Counted from the stretch's first letter, positions 28,076-37,054 are shown. The stretch: 64,000 nt of DNA from Pseudomonas putida (GCF_028682395.1 NZ_JANHLC010000011.1:121015-185014); one strand, 5' to 3'. Numbers and translations are program-made. Notes: generated by a model from the sequence alone, not told the origin.

Positions 28076-28792
28076 TTAAACCAGCAACGTCACGGCCAAC
28101 GGCAACAAAACAGCGGTACCCACCCCCATCAGGCTCATGGCCAGGGCTGCAAACGCACCGCACTCCTCGCTTTCCTGCAGGGCCACCGAAGTACCCACCG
28201 CATGGGCGGTCATGCCCAGGGCCATGCCGCGCGCCTCCGGGCTGTGCACCCCGAGACGCCGCAGCAGGCCTGGGCCGAAAATGGCCCCGATCACCCCGGT
28301 GATCAATACAAAGACCGCCGCCAGCGCCGCCACGCCGCCAATCTGCTCGGCGACCAGCATGGCGATCGGCGAAGTCACCGACTTGGGCGCCATGGTCATC
28401 AGCATCCTGTGTTCGGCACCGAACCACCAGCCGAGCAGGACACACAGCCCGGTGGCCACCACCCCACCCACCACCAGCGTAGTAAAGATCGGCCAGAACA
28501 ATTGCCGAATCCGCCGCAGGTTCAGGTACAGCGGCACGGCCAAGGCGACCGTGGCCGGGCCGAGCAGGATACTCAGGATCTCCGTGCTCTTGCGGTACTC
28601 CCCATAGGTCAGGCCGCAGCCGAGCAGCACGCCAATCACCAGCAACATCGAAACCAGTACCGGCTGCAGGAAGATCCAGCGGGTCTTTTCGAATGCCGCG
28701 AGCACCAGTTGATAGGCACCCAGGGTGATCCCGATGCCAAACAAGGGATGGTGAATAACCGCCGTCCAGGCGCCTTGCCAATCGAACGTCAT
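28076..28792 (-). CDS. lrgB: LrgB family inner-membrane protein
   Basis: 238 aa polytopic protein with about seven hydrophobic segments and the family motif TSPIAMLVAEQIGG preceded by APKSVTSP, plus GMTAHAVGTSVALQ. LrgB/CidB proteins act with LrgA/CidA holin-like proteins; roles proposed include control of autolysis and export of pyruvate or glycolate. Its ATG overlaps the upstream gene's TGA by four bases (ATGA). Confidence 0.93.
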   Translation of the reverse strand: MTFDWQGAWTAVIHHPLFGIGITLGAYQLVLAAFEKTRWIFLQPVLVSMLLVIGVLLGCGLTYGEYRKSTEILSILLGPATVALAVPLYLNLRRIRQLFWPIFTTLVVGGVVATGLCVLLGWWFGAEHRMLMTMAPKSVTSPIAMLVAEQIGGVAALAAVFVLITGVIGAIFGPGLLRRLGVHSPEARGMALGMTAHAVGTSVALQESEECGAFAALAMSLMGVGTAVLLPLAVTLLV

Positions 28793-29151
28793 GGCTTGGG
28801 CTCCCGCCGGGCCTGGCGCCGCATCATTCTCTCCATCAGCAACCCGACAAAAGCCATGGACAACAGCAACGACAGCACCAGCGCCCCGGCAATCGCCCAG
28901 AAATCGGCGGCGATATCGGCCGCGTAGACCATCACCCCTACCGCCGGCGGCACCAGCAGCAACGGCAGGTAACGCAACAGGCTGCTGGCGGCTTCGCTCA
29001 GGGGCGCGCCGACCTCGCCGCGCAGAATCAGAAAGCCCAGCAAGAGCACCAGGCCGATGATCGGCCCCGGCAATATCGCCAGAAACAGATGATTGATGGC
29101 CGTGCCGAGTAATTGAAACAGCACCAGCCAGGTCAAGCCGCGAAGCAACAT
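28789..29151 (-). CDS. CidA/LrgA family holin-like protein
   Basis: 120 aa, four hydrophobic segments, with the family motif LPGPIIGLVLLLGFL and LLVPPAVGVMVY, and a short basic C-terminal tail. The ATG at 29151 follows a good ribosome binding site (GGAGG, 9 nt upstream). It is coupled to lrgB by a 4-nt overlap. Holin-like or metabolite-transport role inferred from the family. Confidence 0.93.
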   Translation of the reverse strand: MLLRGLTWLVLFQLLGTAINHLFLAILPGPIIGLVLLLGFLILRGEVGAPLSEAASSLLRYLPLLLVPPAVGVMVYAADIAADFWAIAGALVLSLLLSMAFVGLLMERMMRRQARREPKP

Positions 29152-29477
29152 CAGACGTCCCCTCCAAATTGGCGCGGCCATTATAAACACGCCCAGGCCT
29201 ATGGGCGGGCATTCGCCACAACCATGCGAGCTTGACCCTTTACCTGCGGCCATGGTGATCTAGGCTCTGTACGCAATGTTTTCCAGCGACGGTTCGGCAA
29301 AGCGAAGCTACACCGCGAGCGCGAGGCCTATTGTGCCTCACACGCTTGCAGCCCATTCGCACGCGCACCGATACGCAGAGACATTCAGTGCAGCGCCTAG
29401 GCCGGTTCCCGGACCAGGCCCTTGGCCCGGCTGTGCATAACAACAACGACAACAGCGATGAACCCAGGAGAGTACCC
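29152..29477. other. Divergent intergenic region between lrgA-like and maoC-like genes
   Basis: 326 nt. Beyond the ribosome binding sites of the two flanking genes (GGAGG for the left gene, CAGGAG for the right) I see no convincing promoter, terminator or repeat and no small gene. Confidence 0.6.
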
Positions 29478-29933
29478 ATGCCCTATGTACCCGTAGCGCA
29501 GCTCAATGATTATGTCGGCAAGGAACTCGGACGTTCCGAATGGCTCACCATCGATCAGGACCGCATCAATCTGTTCGCTGAAGCCACAGGCGATTATCAG
29601 TTCATCCACGTCGACCCGGTAAAAGCCGCAAAGACCCCCTTTGGCGGCACCATCGCCCATGGCTTCCTGTCCCTGTCGCTGATCCCCAAGCTGATGGAAG
29701 ACATCCTGGTCCTGCCCGAAGGCCTGAAGATGGTGGTCAATTACGGCCTGGACAGCGTGCGTTTTATCCAGCCGGTCAAAGTCGACTCACGGGTTCGGCT
29801 CAAGGTCGCACTCACCGAGGTCAACGAAAAGAAACCCGGCCAATGGCTGCTCAAGGTCACCGCAACCCTGGAAATCGAAGGCCAGGACAAGCCCGCCTAT
29901 ATCGCCGAACCGCTCTCGCTCTGCTTCGTCTGA
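29478..29933 (+). CDS. MaoC-like (R)-specific enoyl-CoA hydratase/dehydratase
   Basis: 151 aa hot-dog fold protein. The hydratase-2 motif is present as FAEATGDYQFIHVDPVKAA with the catalytic Asp and His, followed by TPFGGTIAHGFLSLSL. Close family members hydrate trans-2-enoyl-CoA to (R)-3-hydroxyacyl-CoA. A CAGGAG site precedes the ATG at 29478. It is a single gene, and the physiological substrate is not evident. Confidence 0.9.
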   Translation: MPYVPVAQLNDYVGKELGRSEWLTIDQDRINLFAEATGDYQFIHVDPVKAAKTPFGGTIAHGFLSLSLIPKLMEDILVLPEGLKMVVNYGLDSVRFIQPVKVDSRVRLKVALTEVNEKKPGQWLLKVTATLEIEGQDKPAYIAEPLSLCFV

Positions 29934-30034
29934 GCCCTGCCTGGCGCAAAACAGCTACGGCCGTGGCGCGCCACTCTATATAAGCGACACATGGCTGCGG
30001 CATACTCGGCACCCTGTTCGATCCGGATCTAGCC

Positions 30035-31753
30035 ATGCGCCCACTCGCCCCCCTAGTGCTGACCCTGTTGCTGACCGCCTGCGGTGATGGCGAATCGCTG
30101 TTGCCGCCGGATGCACGCCTGCCCGATGGCGGCCGCTATCGTGGCGAATTGGTCAATGGCGTACTGCAAGGGCACGGACGCATCGACTACCCCAATGGCA
30201 GTTGGTACGCCGGGCAGTTTGCCAATGGTCAGTGGCACGGCCAGGGCGAATGGCATGGCAGCAATGGCGAGGTGTATATCGGCGGCTTCGAGAACGGCCT
30301 GTTCGATGGCCGCGGCACCCTGACCACCCGCGACAGCACCTACACCGGTGGCTTCAAAAAAGGCCTGCGCGAAGGTGAAGGCACGCTGAAAGAAGGCGGC
30401 ATGACCTACCGCGGCGGCTTCCACGCCGACCGCTACGCCGGGCTCGGGCGCCTCGAACAAGCCGATGGCAGCCAGTATCAGGGCGCGTTCGCCAATGGCA
30501 AAGCCAATGGCCAGGGCCAGCGCAGCGATGCCAGCGGCAACCAGTTCAGCGGCCATTTCGTCAATGGCCAGCTTGAAGGCCAGGGGCTATTTGTCAGCGC
30601 CGAAGGCGATCAATACGTGGGCGCCTTCAAGCACAACCAACTGCATGGCAAGGGCCGCTATGAAAACGCCGACGGCGACGTCTGGATCGGTCAATTCCGC
30701 GAAGGCGCACTCAATGGCCCGGGCGAACTGATCGGCGCCGATGGCAGCCACTACCGCGGCCAGTTCAGCGACTGGCGCTTCCACGGCCAGGGCCGCCTGA
30801 GCCTGGGCGATGGCAGCGTCTATAGCGGCGGCTTCGAAGCCGATATCTACCAGGGGCATGGCACCTTGACCCTGCCCGACGGCCAAGTACAAAGCGGCTA
30901 CTGGGTCAATGGCCTGCGGGTTCGCGACGCTGATGGCAGATTGTTGCCCGACCCGCTGGAACTGGGGCTGCTGGCGCAAGGCCCGCTGCTGGAAAAAGCC
31001 CTGGCGGCCATTGCACCGTCGACCCCGGCCATCGAACTGTACAGCCTGGTGCTTGCTGGCGATGGCAAGCAGAGCGTGTTCCTGCGCGAGGCCGACTATG
31101 TGAACACTATGCTCGCCAGCCGTTTTGGGGCCTACGGCCAGATCGGCCTGGTCAACCATCGCGATCACCTGCTCGACCGCCCCATGGCCACCCGCGAGAA
31201 CCTGCGCCGCGCCGCCCAGACCCTGGCCGAGCGCAGCGGCCCGGAAGACCTGTTGTTTATCTACCTGACCAGCCATGGCAGCCACGACCACCAACTGGTG
31301 CTCGATCAACCCCGCCTGGAACTGGCTGACCTGCCAGCCGATGAACTGGCCATCGTGCTCGCGCCCCTGAAGAACCGCGACAAAATCATCGTGATCTCGG
31401 CCTGCTACTCCGGCGGTTTTATTCCAGCGCTCAAAGACGAGCGAACCCTGATCATGACCGCCTCGCGGGCCGACCGGGTCTCCTTCGGCTGCTCCGAAGA
31501 AGCCGATTTCACCTACTTCGGCGACGCCCTGTTCGCCCAGGCGCTGAATGAAACGGACGACCTGGCGCACGCCTTCAACCTCGCCAAGGCCCATGTCGCC
31601 GAGCGTGAACTGGCCGATAACTACGAAGCGTCCGAACCGCAGATCTGGGCACCCAAGGGCGTTCTGGCGCGCTGGAAACTATTACGCCAGCAACAGGCTC
31701 GAAAGGCTTTGGAAAGCGCGACTTCGTCCAGCAGGGCAGTTAGAAGCGACTAA
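30035..31753 (+). CDS. MORN-repeat lipoprotein with caspase-like C13 peptidase domain
   Basis: 572 aa. A lipoprotein signal ends in LLLTAC (Cys16). About eleven MORN repeats (YxGxFxNGxxxGxG type) fill residues about 35-300. The C-terminal 270 residues look like a peptidase C13 (legumain/caspase-clan) domain: catalytic His414 in YLTSHGSHDH and Cys457 in VISACYSGGF, each at the end of a hydrophobic strand, as expected for clan CD. MORN repeats in other proteins bind membranes or act as rulers. So this is probably a surface- or periplasm-facing protease tethered to a membrane. Substrate and trigger are unknown. It is followed 33 nt later by an NAD(P)-binding protein gene. Confidence 0.88.
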   Translation: MRPLAPLVLTLLLTACGDGESLLPPDARLPDGGRYRGELVNGVLQGHGRIDYPNGSWYAGQFANGQWHGQGEWHGSNGEVYIGGFENGLFDGRGTLTTRDSTYTGGFKKGLREGEGTLKEGGMTYRGGFHADRYAGLGRLEQADGSQYQGAFANGKANGQGQRSDASGNQFSGHFVNGQLEGQGLFVSAEGDQYVGAFKHNQLHGKGRYENADGDVWIGQFREGALNGPGELIGADGSHYRGQFSDWRFHGQGRLSLGDGSVYSGGFEADIYQGHGTLTLPDGQVQSGYWVNGLRVRDADGRLLPDPLELGLLAQGPLLEKALAAIAPSTPAIELYSLVLAGDGKQSVFLREADYVNTMLASRFGAYGQIGLVNHRDHLLDRPMATRENLRRAAQTLAERSGPEDLLFIYLTSHGSHDHQLVLDQPRLELADLPADELAIVLAPLKNRDKIIVISACYSGGFIPALKDERTLIMTASRADRVSFGCSEEADFTYFGDALFAQALNETDDLAHAFNLAKAHVAERELADNYEASEPQIWAPKGVLARWKLLRQQQARKALESATSSSRAVRSD

Positions 31754-31786
31754 GCTTGAGCCTAATAAGGGAGAGGGAGAGCCATT

Positions 31787-32428
31787 ATGTATTTGACGCC
31801 CCAACACATCCTGCTAGCCGGTGCCACCGGCCTGACCGGCGAGCACCTGCTCGACCGCCTGCTCAATGAGCCCACTGTCAGCCGCGTACTGGCACCCTCA
31901 CGCCGGCCGCTGGCCGAACACCCGCACCTGGAAAACCCGGTCGGCGATCCCCAGGTGTTTTTGCCGCAACTGAGCGGCCGGGTGGATATCGCCTATTGCT
32001 GCCTGGGCACCACCATCAAGCAGGCCGGCTCGCAGGAAGCCTTCCGCGCAGTCGATCACGATATGGTCGTGGCCTTTGCCAAGCGCGCCCGGGAAATGGG
32101 CGCCCGGCACCTGATCGTCGTCAGCGCCATCGATGCCGACCCCAAATCCAAGGTGTTCTACAACCGGGTCAAGGGCGAGATGGAAGAGTCGCTCAAGCAA
32201 CAAGGCTGGCCGCAACTGACCATCGCCCGCCCCTCGTTGCTACTGGGCGAGCGTATCGAGCCGCGCCTGGGTGAACAACTGGCGGGCCCCCTATCTAAGC
32301 TGATCCCCGGCAAATATCGCGGTATCGAGGCCTGCCACCTGGCGCGAGCCCTGTGGCGCCTGGCCCTGGAAGAGCAGGATGGCGTGCGGATTGTCGAGTC
32401 GGATGAACTGCGCCGGCTGGGGAAGTAA
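31787..32428 (+). CDS. NAD(P)-binding oxidoreductase, HTATIP2/YbjT-like
   Basis: 213 aa atypical short-chain dehydrogenase. The Rossmann motif is LLAGATGLTGEHLL near the N-terminus; CCLGTTIKQAGS and FYNRVKGEMEESL follow, typical of the HTATIP2-like group. No strong catalytic Tyr-Lys context beyond YNRVK is seen. The reaction is unknown. It starts 33 nt after the MORN-C13 gene and may be co-transcribed. Confidence 0.85.
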   Translation: MYLTPQHILLAGATGLTGEHLLDRLLNEPTVSRVLAPSRRPLAEHPHLENPVGDPQVFLPQLSGRVDIAYCCLGTTIKQAGSQEAFRAVDHDMVVAFAKRAREMGARHLIVVSAIDADPKSKVFYNRVKGEMEESLKQQGWPQLTIARPSLLLGERIEPRLGEQLAGPLSKLIPGKYRGIEACHLARALWRLALEEQDGVRIVESDELRRLGK

Positions 32429-32431
32429 CCC

Positions 32432-32719
32432 CTAGAAGCCACCGGTGGCCTGAAAGCCCACCCCGAGCACGGTCAGCGCGGACAGCGGCAGCAGCAAGGT
32501 GTCGAGCAACGCGCTGGCCGGCAGGTCCAGCCCCGGATAGCGCGGCGCCAGGGCACCGAAGCGATCCATCGCACAGCAACCGCCCTGCAAGGCATACCAG
32601 TCGAGCCGAGTCCCGGCGTATACCACCGGCGCACCCGGCTTTGCCGCATCCAGAGTGCGCACGCTGGCACAGCCGCCCAGTTGCAGCGCCAGCCATAGAA
32701 CGAGCAGCAGCCTATTCAT
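32432..32719 (-). CDS. YceK/YidQ-family lipoprotein
   Basis: 95 aa small lipoprotein with signal peptide and lipobox QLGGC (MNRLLLVLWLALQLGGC), then SVRTLD and YAGTRLDW, and a hydrophobic C-terminal segment (LLDTLLLPLSALTVLGVG). It is typical of the YceK/YidQ family of unknown function. Its start overlaps the ubiX 3' end by 8 nt. Confidence 0.85.
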   Translation of the reverse strand: MNRLLLVLWLALQLGGCASVRTLDAAKPGAPVVYAGTRLDWYALQGGCCAMDRFGALAPRYPGLDLPASALLDTLLLPLSALTVLGVGFQATGGF

Positions 32720-33341
32720 CGCCGCCGATATGATGCTCGCCCCAGCGGGGAAGCATGTCCTGGGGGATATCCAGCAGATTGAGGATCCGGGCCACGACAA
32801 AGTCGACCAGGTCGTCGATGGTTTGTGGCTGGTGATAAAAGCCCGGCGAGGCCGGCAGGATAGTCACACCCATATTCGACAGCTTCAGCATATTTTCCAG
32901 ATGGATGCTCGAATACGGCGTTTCGCGCGGCACCAGGATCAGTTGCCGGCGCTCCTTGAGCGTGACATCCGCCGCCCGCTCGATCAGGTTATTGCAGAGC
33001 CCCATGGCAATCGCCGACAGGGTGCCGGTGGAACACGGCACCACCACCATCGCCGCAGGCGAACCCGAGCCCGAAGCAACCGGGGACATCCAGTCTTCCT
33101 TGCCATAGACCTTGATCTGCCCAGCCGCCGCACCGGTGTATTCGGTCAGGAAGGTCTGCATCGCCTGGGATCTGGCCGGCAGGCTGACATCGGTTTCAGT
33201 GGCCATCACCAACTGCGCAGCCTTGGAGATCAGGAAGTGCACCTCGCGATCTTCCCGTACCAAGCAGTCGAGCAGGCGCAAACCGTAATGCGCGCCGGAA
33301 GCGCCCGTCATCGCCAGGGTGATGCGTTGTGGCCCGCTCAT
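32712..33341 (-). CDS. ubiX: Flavin prenyltransferase UbiX
   Basis: 209 aa enzyme that prenylates FMN to give the cofactor of the decarboxylase UbiD, for ubiquinone synthesis. It has the N-terminal MTGASGAHYGLRLLD, the central PCSTGTLSAIAMGLCNNLIERAADV (in part), and VPRETPYSSIHLENMLKLSN. Its ATG overlaps the mpl stop by 4 nt. Confidence 0.97.
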   Translation of the reverse strand: MSGPQRITLAMTGASGAHYGLRLLDCLVREDREVHFLISKAAQLVMATETDVSLPARSQAMQTFLTEYTGAAAGQIKVYGKEDWMSPVASGSGSPAAMVVVPCSTGTLSAIAMGLCNNLIERAADVTLKERRQLILVPRETPYSSIHLENMLKLSNMGVTILPASPGFYHQPQTIDDLVDFVVARILNLLDIPQDMLPRWGEHHIGGDE

Positions 33342-34687
33342 GTCAGGGCCTCGGCCAGCTTGCCGTGCAGGCCGCCAAAACCGCCGTTGCTCATGATCAC
33401 CACCTGGGTCCCCGGCGTGGCCAGATCCTTGACCCGAGCGATAATCGCGTCCAGCGAATCGCAGACCAGCGCTGGCACCGAGCATTCGGCCGCCGTGGCG
33501 GCCAAGTCCCAGCCCAGGTTGGCCGGTGCATACCAGATCACCTGATCGGCCTGGACCACGCTTTGCGGCAAGCCGTCACGGTGCGCACCTAGCTTCATGG
33601 AGTTGGAGCGCGGCTCGATAATCGCAATCACCGGGGCGCCGCCAACATTCTTGCGCAAACCATCCAGGGTCGTGGCAATGGCTGTGGGGTGGTGGGCAAA
33701 GTCATCGTAGATCGTCACGCCCCGCACTTCGGCGACTTTTTCCATCCGCCGCTTCACACTTTTAAAAGCACTGAGCCCGGTAATCCCCATAGCCGGCACG
33801 ACGCCAACATGACGCGCAGCGGCCAGGGTCGCCAGGGCATTGGCGACGTTATGCTGGCCGGTCATCGCCCAGTCAACCACGCCCTGCACGACGCCTTCGA
33901 ACGACACCTCAAAGCGCGAGCCATCGTCGCTCAGCAGCCGGGCCTGCCATTGGCCGCCCGCACCAGTGGTCTGCACCGGCGTCCAGCAGCCCATTTCAAT
34001 CACGCGCTGCAAGGCCGGCTCGGTGGTCGGGTGAATCACCAGGCCTTCGCTGGGAATGGTACGCACCAGATGATGGAATTGCCGTTCGATGGCCGGCAGA
34101 TCGGGGAAGATATCCGCATGGTCGAACTCGAGGTTATTCAGGATCGCAGTGCGTGGACGGTAGTGGACAAACTTCGAACGCTTGTCGAAAAACGCGCTGT
34201 CGTACTCATCGGCCTCGACCACGAAAAACGGCGTGTCACCCAGGCGCGCCGAGACTGCAAAGTTCTGGGGCACGCCACCGATCAGGAAGCCCGGGCTCAT
34301 GCCGGCATGTTCCAGCACCCAGGCCAGCATGCTGCTGGTGGTGGTCTTGCCATGGGTCCCGGCGACGGCCAGCACCCAGCGGCCTTGCAGCACATGGTCC
34401 GCCAACCACTGCGGGCCGGACACATAGGGCAGGCCCTTGTTGAGTACGTATTCGACGGCCGGATTACCGCGCGACAGCGCATTGCCGATCACCACCAGAT
34501 CCGGCGTCGGCTCGAACTGGGCGGGATCGTAGCCCTGGGTCAGCGCGATGCCCTGGGCCTCCAACTGAGTGCTCATGGGCGGATAGACATTGGCATCGGA
34601 GCCAGTCACCCGATGGCCGAGTTCCTTGGCCAGAACCGCCAGGGAGCCCATAAAAGTGCCGCAAATACCGAGAATATGAATATGCAT
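33338..34687 (-). CDS. mpl: UDP-MurNAc:L-Ala-D-Glu-meso-DAP ligase (murein tripeptide ligase)
   Basis: 449 aa Mur-ligase family enzyme that reattaches recycled tripeptide to UDP-MurNAc. The N-terminal Rossmann part is MHIHILGICGTFMGSLA, the ATP loop AVAGTHGKTTTSSMLAW, and the C-terminal ligase part has DDFAHHPTAI. The ATG at 34687 gives the usual start. It is coupled to ubiX through ATGA. Confidence 0.97.
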   Translation of the reverse strand: MHIHILGICGTFMGSLAVLAKELGHRVTGSDANVYPPMSTQLEAQGIALTQGYDPAQFEPTPDLVVIGNALSRGNPAVEYVLNKGLPYVSGPQWLADHVLQGRWVLAVAGTHGKTTTSSMLAWVLEHAGMSPGFLIGGVPQNFAVSARLGDTPFFVVEADEYDSAFFDKRSKFVHYRPRTAILNNLEFDHADIFPDLPAIERQFHHLVRTIPSEGLVIHPTTEPALQRVIEMGCWTPVQTTGAGGQWQARLLSDDGSRFEVSFEGVVQGVVDWAMTGQHNVANALATLAAARHVGVVPAMGITGLSAFKSVKRRMEKVAEVRGVTIYDDFAHHPTAIATTLDGLRKNVGGAPVIAIIEPRSNSMKLGAHRDGLPQSVVQADQVIWYAPANLGWDLAATAAECSVPALVCDSLDAIIARVKDLATPGTQVVIMSNGGFGGLHGKLAEALT

Positions 34688-34782
34688 GGTCGACCTCGTA
34701 AAACATGGCCGCAGGTTAGCCCAGGGTAGAAAAAATCGCACCCTTTAGCTGTCGCAGCAGCCTGACAGCCTGGCGGCGACGG

Positions 34783-36708
34783 CTACACGCCAGCCCTGGC
34801 CGGTTGGCGATTGAGACCATGCTTGCGCAGCTTTCTATAGAGGGTGTTGCGGCTGATGCCCAACTGCTCCGCCGCATGGCTTATATGCCAACGCTGCTGT
34901 TCCAGCACGGCCAGCAACGCCTGGCGCTCGGCATCGTCGAGCGGATGCTGAGGAGCCTCGTCGAGACTCGGCACCGGACGGGCCCGGTTGACGACCGACG
35001 GCAGGTCTTCAAGGTCAATTAACCCGTTCTCGCAGAGCGCCGCCAGGGTCCGCAACATCGTGCGCAATTGGCGGACATTGCCCGGCCAACTGAACGCCAG
35101 CAATGCCGTACGTGCGTCAGGGCTGATCGTCAACGGCTGGCCCTGCGCCTCTTCACTCAACAGAAAATCCAGCAACTGGGCTTTATCACTGCGCTCGCGC
35201 AGCGCAGGTAAACCGACTTCCAGGCCATTGAGGCGGTAGTACAGGTCCTCGCGAAAGCTGCCATCCGCGACCCGCTCCAGCAGATTGCGGTGCGTCGCGC
35301 TAATGATGCGCACATCCACCGCCTGGGCTTCGCCGCCGATGGGCACCACTTGGCGATCCTCCAGCACCCGCAGCAGGCGGGTCTGCAACGCCAGGGGCAT
35401 GTCACCGATTTCATCGAGAAACAGGGTGCCACCATCGGCCTGCTGCAACTTGCCACGCATGCCTTCCTTGCGCGCCCCGGTAAAGCTGCCCCCGCGATAA
35501 CCGAACAACTCGCTTTCGATCAGGCTTTCAGGAATCGCCGCGCAATTGAGCGCGACAAAGGCGTTGCGCGAGCGCTGGCTCGCCAGGTGCACCGCCCGGG
35601 CAAAGGCCTCCTTGCCGGAGCCCGTCTCGCCATTGACCAGCAGCGGTACATCGCGCTCAAACACCCGCAGCGACTTGTGAAAAACCGCCTGCAAGGCCGG
35701 GTCGAGCAGGCAGATGCCCGGCACCTTTGGCTCGGGCGCACTCGGCGGCGGCAACACTACCGCTGGCACACTGCGCGGCTGCCCGCGCAGCGCGGCAAAC
35801 AGGCGCCGCCCCTCACGTGTCAGCAATGGCCAACTGGCCGTGGCCTGGGCGCTGGCGCGCGCCAGCAACTCATCCAGGGAACAGGCGAACAAGGCGTCGA
35901 CCGGTTGTCCGAGCAAGGCATCGCGCCTGAGCCCCAGCAGATTCAGGGCACTTTGATTCAGGGCCCGCACCCGACCGTCGCCGTCGAAGGCCAGCAAGCC
36001 CTCGCTGAACAGGCCCACGGACTCGGCCTGCAAATGAAAGCGCAGCAACCATTGATGCTCGAAATGACGCAGGAAGTAGCAGCTCTCGATCATCTTCGCC
36101 GACAGATTGACCAGGGCCATGGTGTGGAACTGGCTTTGGCGCGAAACGTCCTGGCGTGCCGAAGACACATCCAGCACCGCCAGTAGCTCGCCGTGGGGGT
36201 CGAATACCGGGCTGGCCGAACAGGTCAGCCCGGTATGCCGTCCGCGAAAATGTTCATCCTGATGGATGGTCAGCGATTGCCGCTCGACCAGGCAGGTGCC
36301 GATCCCGTTGGTACCTTCGCAGGCCTCGCTCCAGTCGGCCCCGAGCCAGAGCCCGGCCCGCTCGAAAATCTGTCGTTCGCTGGGCGCCGTGACGCAATTG
36401 AGGATCACCCCCCGTGCATCCGTCAGCAGTACCGCATGGCCTGCGCCGCAGAGCTGCTGATGGAGACTGTTCATTTCATTGCCGGCAATCTGCAGCACCT
36501 GCTGCAGCCGCTCGCGGCTTTCCAGCAAGCGGTCGTGCTCCAGTACCGTCGGTGCCACGGCCAGCGCCGGGTCCAAGTGGTAGTCCTGCAGACAGCGGAG
36601 CCAGGAGCGGGCAATCGACGGATCGCTGCCCGGGCCGTGCAGATGGGGCTTGCCCTGGGCCACAGTCAGCACTTGTTGGGCATGCCGGCTCAAATGATTG
36701 CTGTGCAT
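34783..36708 (-). CDS. eatR: Sigma-54-dependent activator EatR (AcoR type)
   Basis: 641 aa enhancer-binding protein. The N-terminal GAF-type sensor holds EACEGTNGIGTCLVERQSLTI (in part), a PAS-like linker follows, then the AAA+ domain (Walker A GETGSGKE, sigma-54 contact loop reading GSFTGA instead of GAFTGA, GTLFLDEIGDMPL), and a Fis-type helix-turn-helix at the end (GISRNTLYRKLRKHGL). It is divergent from the exaC-eat-eutBC genes and should activate them in response to ethanolamine, as EatR does in P. aeruginosa. The ATG at 36708 is preferred to one at 36732. Confidence 0.92.
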   Translation of the reverse strand: MHSNHLSRHAQQVLTVAQGKPHLHGPGSDPSIARSWLRCLQDYHLDPALAVAPTVLEHDRLLESRERLQQVLQIAGNEMNSLHQQLCGAGHAVLLTDARGVILNCVTAPSERQIFERAGLWLGADWSEACEGTNGIGTCLVERQSLTIHQDEHFRGRHTGLTCSASPVFDPHGELLAVLDVSSARQDVSRQSQFHTMALVNLSAKMIESCYFLRHFEHQWLLRFHLQAESVGLFSEGLLAFDGDGRVRALNQSALNLLGLRRDALLGQPVDALFACSLDELLARASAQATASWPLLTREGRRLFAALRGQPRSVPAVVLPPPSAPEPKVPGICLLDPALQAVFHKSLRVFERDVPLLVNGETGSGKEAFARAVHLASQRSRNAFVALNCAAIPESLIESELFGYRGGSFTGARKEGMRGKLQQADGGTLFLDEIGDMPLALQTRLLRVLEDRQVVPIGGEAQAVDVRIISATHRNLLERVADGSFREDLYYRLNGLEVGLPALRERSDKAQLLDFLLSEEAQGQPLTISPDARTALLAFSWPGNVRQLRTMLRTLAALCENGLIDLEDLPSVVNRARPVPSLDEAPQHPLDDAERQALLAVLEQQRWHISHAAEQLGISRNTLYRKLRKHGLNRQPARAGV

Positions 36709-36780
36709 TCTTATTCTTCTCCCGTGGGTCACGCGCCTGTCCGAAACCGGAACCGGATGAGCGCAACCTGGCGATAACCA

Positions 36781-36792
36781 CTACTTAAGTAG
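36781..36792. promoter_or_regulatory. Perfect palindrome upstream of eatR
   Basis: CTACTTAAGTAG is a perfect 12-bp palindrome about 75 nt upstream of the eatR start. It could be an operator for eatR expression; no known regulator site is recognised. Confidence 0.4.
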
Positions 36793-36850
36793 CGAATCGA
36801 GCCAGCATCCTCCAGCCAAAGAAGCATTGCAATCCTGATGCGACCCACCG

Positions 36851-36910
36851 GTCACGGACTGCATCGAGAACGGTACAAACTGTCACCCCGCCCTGTGCCA
36901 GCCTTGTCAC
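36851..36910 (+). promoter_or_regulatory. Candidate EatR upstream activator sites
   Basis: GTCAC is repeated at 36851-36855, 36882-36886 and 36906-36910, the last two as TGTCAC. They lie about 65-125 nt upstream of the sigma-54 promoter, the usual enhancer distance. Assignment to EatR is inference; together with the sigma-54 promoter they explain most of the 346-nt gap 36709-37054. Confidence 0.35.
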
Positions 36911-36974
36911 ACACCCGGCCCCCGCCTTCCTTCACGCTTGCCCAAGGCCTTGATTTGACTGGGCTGCAACGCAC

Positions 36975-36990
36975 TGGCCCGACCTTTGCT
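36975..36990 (+). promoter_or_regulatory. Sigma-54 promoter of exaC
   Basis: TGGCCCGACCTTTGCT fits the -24/-12 consensus TGGCACG-N4-TTGCW with one mismatch, with GG and GC correctly spaced. Transcription should start near 37002, about 53 nt before the exaC ATG. A sigma-54 activator gene lies directly opposite. Confidence 0.85.
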
Positions 36991-37054
36991 CTACGCTAGT
37001 ACCGGCGCGACAGCGCCCCTCCACACAAGCACAAGAGCCAAGGAGATACCCACC

